Positions 32,147-34,057 of a stretch of DNA of 34,057 nucleotides are shown piece by piece. The stretch is from Bacteroidota bacterium (lineage in GTDB: Bacteria; Bacteroidota; Bacteroidia; Bacteroidales; Prolixibacteraceae). The stretch is from contig JAUXUF010000185.1 in assembly GCA_030684645.1 (NCBI GenBank), forward strand, positions 1-34,057, in the 5' to 3' direction. A model generated the notes under the pieces. That model was not told where the DNA came from and searched no databases. It saw nothing but the letters and a program-made list of their open reading frames with translations. A program made the translations under genes and the position numbers. Every line of letters starts with the position of its first letter. The first letter of the stretch is position 1.

Positions 32147-33486
32147 CCTAATTTAGTGCTACATAACAAAGTAGGACGATAACTTTTTCGACATGAAAAT
32201 ACAAATAAAATCAGCATCACTAAGCCCATTTGCAGGAATTTCTTTCTTTGAAAAGTGCTTTAACACATCAGGGCTGCAACAACTAATTGACAATGAGCTT
32301 GGCAGCAGGGTTGCAACGATAGGCTATTCCTATAGCGATATCATAAAAAATTATTGGGCCATTTTCTTTGCTGGCGGCGATTGCGCTGAAGATATTCAAG
32401 CCAACCTCGGCAAACACCTCAAAAGCATGCCTGGCAATGCGGTGCCAAGCGCCGATACACTTTTGCGGGGACTGAAAGAACTTGCCACCCAAAACACAAA
32501 ATACACCTCGGCCTCTAAAATATTGTACGATTTCAACATAAATAGAAATCTTAACGGACTGAATATAAAATCGTTGCTTTTAACGGGGCAATTGGAGAGC
32601 GGCCAGCAATACGACCTTGATTATGACAATCAAATTATAGCGGCCGAAAAATACGACACCAAACGGACGTACAAGAAAAACACGGGTTATTTCCCCGGAA
32701 TTGCCACCATTGGCAATAAGGTAGTTTACATTGAAAACCGCGATGGCAATGCCAATGTAAAATTTGAGCAGGCCGCTACGCTGACAAGGATGTACAAATT
32801 ATTGCAAGACAATAAGGTAGCAGTAAATCGTTCGCGTATGGACGCAGGCTCTTACGCGAAAGAAATCATTGATGTGGTTGCCGCCAACAGCAAATTGTTC
32901 TACATCCGCTCTAATAAATCGGCAGAAATGTACGGACAAATCAGTCGGGTCACTGAATGGGAAACAGTAGAAATCAATTACATCAAGTACGAAGTGGCCT
33001 CCATCCCATTTGCACAATTTTATCAGGACAGGAACTACCGCCAGGTAATAATGCGGGAAAAAAGCGGCACACAGCAAGCCGATTTGTTCACGGGCGATAA
33101 TTAAACTACCGCACCATACTCACCAATGACTGGCAAAGCTCTGAAAAAGAGGTGATTGAATACCATAATCAGCGAGGTGGCAGCGAAAAAACATTTGATG
33201 TGATGAACAATGATTTTGGGTGGGGGCATTTACCATGTTCGTTCATGAATGAGAACACGGTTTTCATGATACTGATGGCTATGGCCAAAAACTTTTACAA
33301 CTATTTTGTCGAAAAGGTGTCGAAAGTTTTTGATGACATAAAGCCGACTACAAGGCTTAAAGGCTTTATATTCAGGTTTATATCCGTAGTTGGCAAATGG
33401 ACATTCTCGGGCAGGCAATGGATACTCAAATTGTTTACCGATAGGCCATACGAAAAACTGCTACTCTGAGATGCACTATTTCTAAC
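32147..33486 (+). mobile_element. IS1380-type insertion sequence (degenerate)
   Basis: The limits are set by weak terminal inverted repeats: CCTAATTTAGTGCTAC at 32147-32162 and, inverted, a GTTAGAAATAGTGCATC match ending near 33486, sharing TAGTGC. The transposase frame fills the middle. No convincing target duplication was identified, so the ends are tentative. Confidence 0.55.
32193..33469 (+). pseudogene. IS1380-family transposase with a one-base frameshift
   Basis: The first frame (32193-33104, 303 codons) has the IS1380 N-terminus, FAGGDCAEDIQANLGKHL, PSADTLLRGLKELA, and the catalytic region LDYDNQIIAAEKYDTKRTY. It stops at GDN-TAA. The downstream frame, open from 33101, continues LNYRTILTNDWQSSEKEV, then IEYHNQRGGSEKTFDVMNND and FGWGHLPCSFMNENTVF, the family's C-terminal catalytic Glu region. 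Adding one T at about 33101 would restore a single frame of about 425 codons. IS1380 transposases are normally one frame, so this is a disabling mutation or a sequencing slip rather than programmed frameshifting. Confidence 0.88.
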
Positions 33487-33767
33487 TGTTTTAAGAGGAA
33501 CAAAGGGATAGTTATGCCTGAAAAGTTCACAAATAAAGTATATTATAGCATTGTTTTTCAATTGTTTGCGTTTTATTTCCAGAAAAATATAACTAAACCG
33601 TTCCGGCGGGAAATTAAATACTGTCGAAAAGAACCAGAATAGATTTGTATGACAAGTCAATTTTTGTAAATCCGAACATAAATCTGTCCGGAATTTTCAT
33701 CAATAAAGGCTGAAAGTTTAAAAATAGCAAAATATTATCCCGCATTTTTTTTCTTTGCGGATTTAAG
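33487..33767. other. AT-rich gap after the IS1380-type element
   Basis: No gene, terminator or clear repeat was found. It may include the non-coding right end of the insertion sequence. On the minus strand a frame crosses it (33301-33660) but has no recognisable product. Confidence 0.4.
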
Positions 33768-33929
33768 GACATATATAAACCAAGAAGACGAAAAAAACGA
33801 GCTAAAGAATTAATAATCGCTCATAATATTGAATTACAGGCATTAGCAATTAGAACAGATAAAATTTATGTGCAATAATTACCGGAACTATCAAGAAAAT
33901 CCATCGGGCTATTCTTAGGAATTGGGACA
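33768..33929 (+). pseudogene. Remnant of the TM0106-type nuclease gene, middle part
   Basis: Starting at GAC 33768 one frame reads IYKPRRRKKRAKELI, then HNIELQALAIRTDKIYVQ, a TAA stop (33876-33878), and then LPELSRKSIGLFLGIGT before another stop. TM0106-family proteins have in this order an arginine/lysine patch, an H-x-L-ALA-R-x-KIYV stretch and then an ELPELP...DIEG stretch that opens the RNase H-like domain. The match to the section just after the 31367-32095 fragment is clear, with the usual Glu codon replaced by a stop and the DIEG acidic residues lost. No start codon; not expressed as a protein. Confidence 0.65.
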
Positions 33930-33949
33930 TAATAACATTTACAATATAG

Positions 33950-33980
33950 TTTGTTTGTTTGTTTTAAAAAGTTACTTTTG
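33950..33980 (+). promoter_or_regulatory. Promoter of the gene at the right edge
   Basis: TTTG (33950-33953, the first of three tandem TTTG units) and TACTTTTG (33973-33980) are 19 bases apart, a perfect -33/-7 pair. The ATG at 33986 lies five bases past the -7 box, so the message may be leaderless. Confidence 0.6.
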
Positions 33981-33985
33981 CAAGT

Positions 33986-34057
33986 ATGGAATCATCCTTA
34001 CAAAAGTTACATCAAGAGCGATATAAAAAAACATTGCCCTTGCTTTCCGAAAAAGAT
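33986..34057 (+). CDS. Start of a protein, possibly an ISAzo13-type transposase (partial)
   Basis: Only 24 codons are in the window: MESSLQKLHQERYKKTLPLL, then SEKD. The pattern of an amphipathic start followed by RYxxxLPxLxEK resembles the N-terminus of ISAzo13-family transposases, but the stretch is too short to be sure. It is directly preceded by a perfect promoter. Confidence 0.4.
   Translation, partial: MESSLQKLHQERYKKTLPLLSEKD

Noticed and set aside
29474-33110. Programmed ribosomal frameshifting in the two transposases
   Set aside because: The IS66-like shift is +1 (or -2) and coincides with a catalytic residue loss. The IS1380 site has no slippery heptamer. Both look like mutation or a sequencing slip.
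1-34057. CRISPR array, tRNA or rRNA gene
   Set aside because: No regularly spaced direct repeats, no cloverleaf-like sequence with the conserved T-loop, and no rRNA-like sequence was seen in any intergenic gap.

Overview
The window looks like a chromosome segment from a member of the Bacteroidota, probably Bacteroidales or Marinilabiliales. The signs are repeated -7 boxes of the form TAnnTTTG just upstream of genes, very weak ribosome binding sites, a DapL/DapF/LysA lysine route, a split three-gene proton-pumping transhydrogenase, and transposase and toxin families common in that phylum. No rRNA, tRNA or CRISPR array was seen.

Left part (1-7.5 kb): the end of aspS, then Fe-S assembly genes on the minus strand (sufE, sufT-like, sufS). 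The suf genes are split by a plus-strand rubrerythrin gene and an ORF6N-domain gene, and sufS is followed by a ThuA-like gene. A dapF-like/lysA-like operon follows. The DapF-like protein has serine at both positions where the family normally has its catalytic cysteines. At 7.5-11.2 kb lies an AT-rich two-gene cassette, a large N6-adenine methyltransferase overlapping a small PD-(D/E)XK nuclease. This is most likely a restriction-modification or related anti-phage module.

Middle part (11.3-27 kb) is core genome: a glycosyltransferase/TsaC/RluA operon, MntP, the GTPases Der and Era, an ECF sigma factor with a membrane partner, RluB, a carboxypeptidase-regulatory-like surface protein, a serine hydrolase, dapL, a broken gntP-type permease carrying a ten-G tract, and pntB-pntA2-pntA1. 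Small palindromic repeats sit in several gaps, including a 37-base element present twice in opposite orientation.

Right part (27-34 kb) is accessory and decaying. It holds a truncated tyrosine recombinase, a hicAB toxin-antitoxin pair with two promoter palindromes, a truncated DUF4160 gene, an IS66-like transposase broken by a frameshift and an Asp-to-Asn change, a BRO/DinD-like gene, pieces of a TM0106-type RecB-like nuclease gene on both sides of a frameshifted IS1380-type element, and the start of another probable transposase at the edge.

Gene products work together in several places: SufS/SufE/SufT in Fe-S cluster assembly, DapL with the DapF/LysA-like pair in diaminopimelate and lysine synthesis, Der and Era in ribosome maturation, TsaC and two pseudouridine synthases in RNA modification, and PntAB in NADPH supply.
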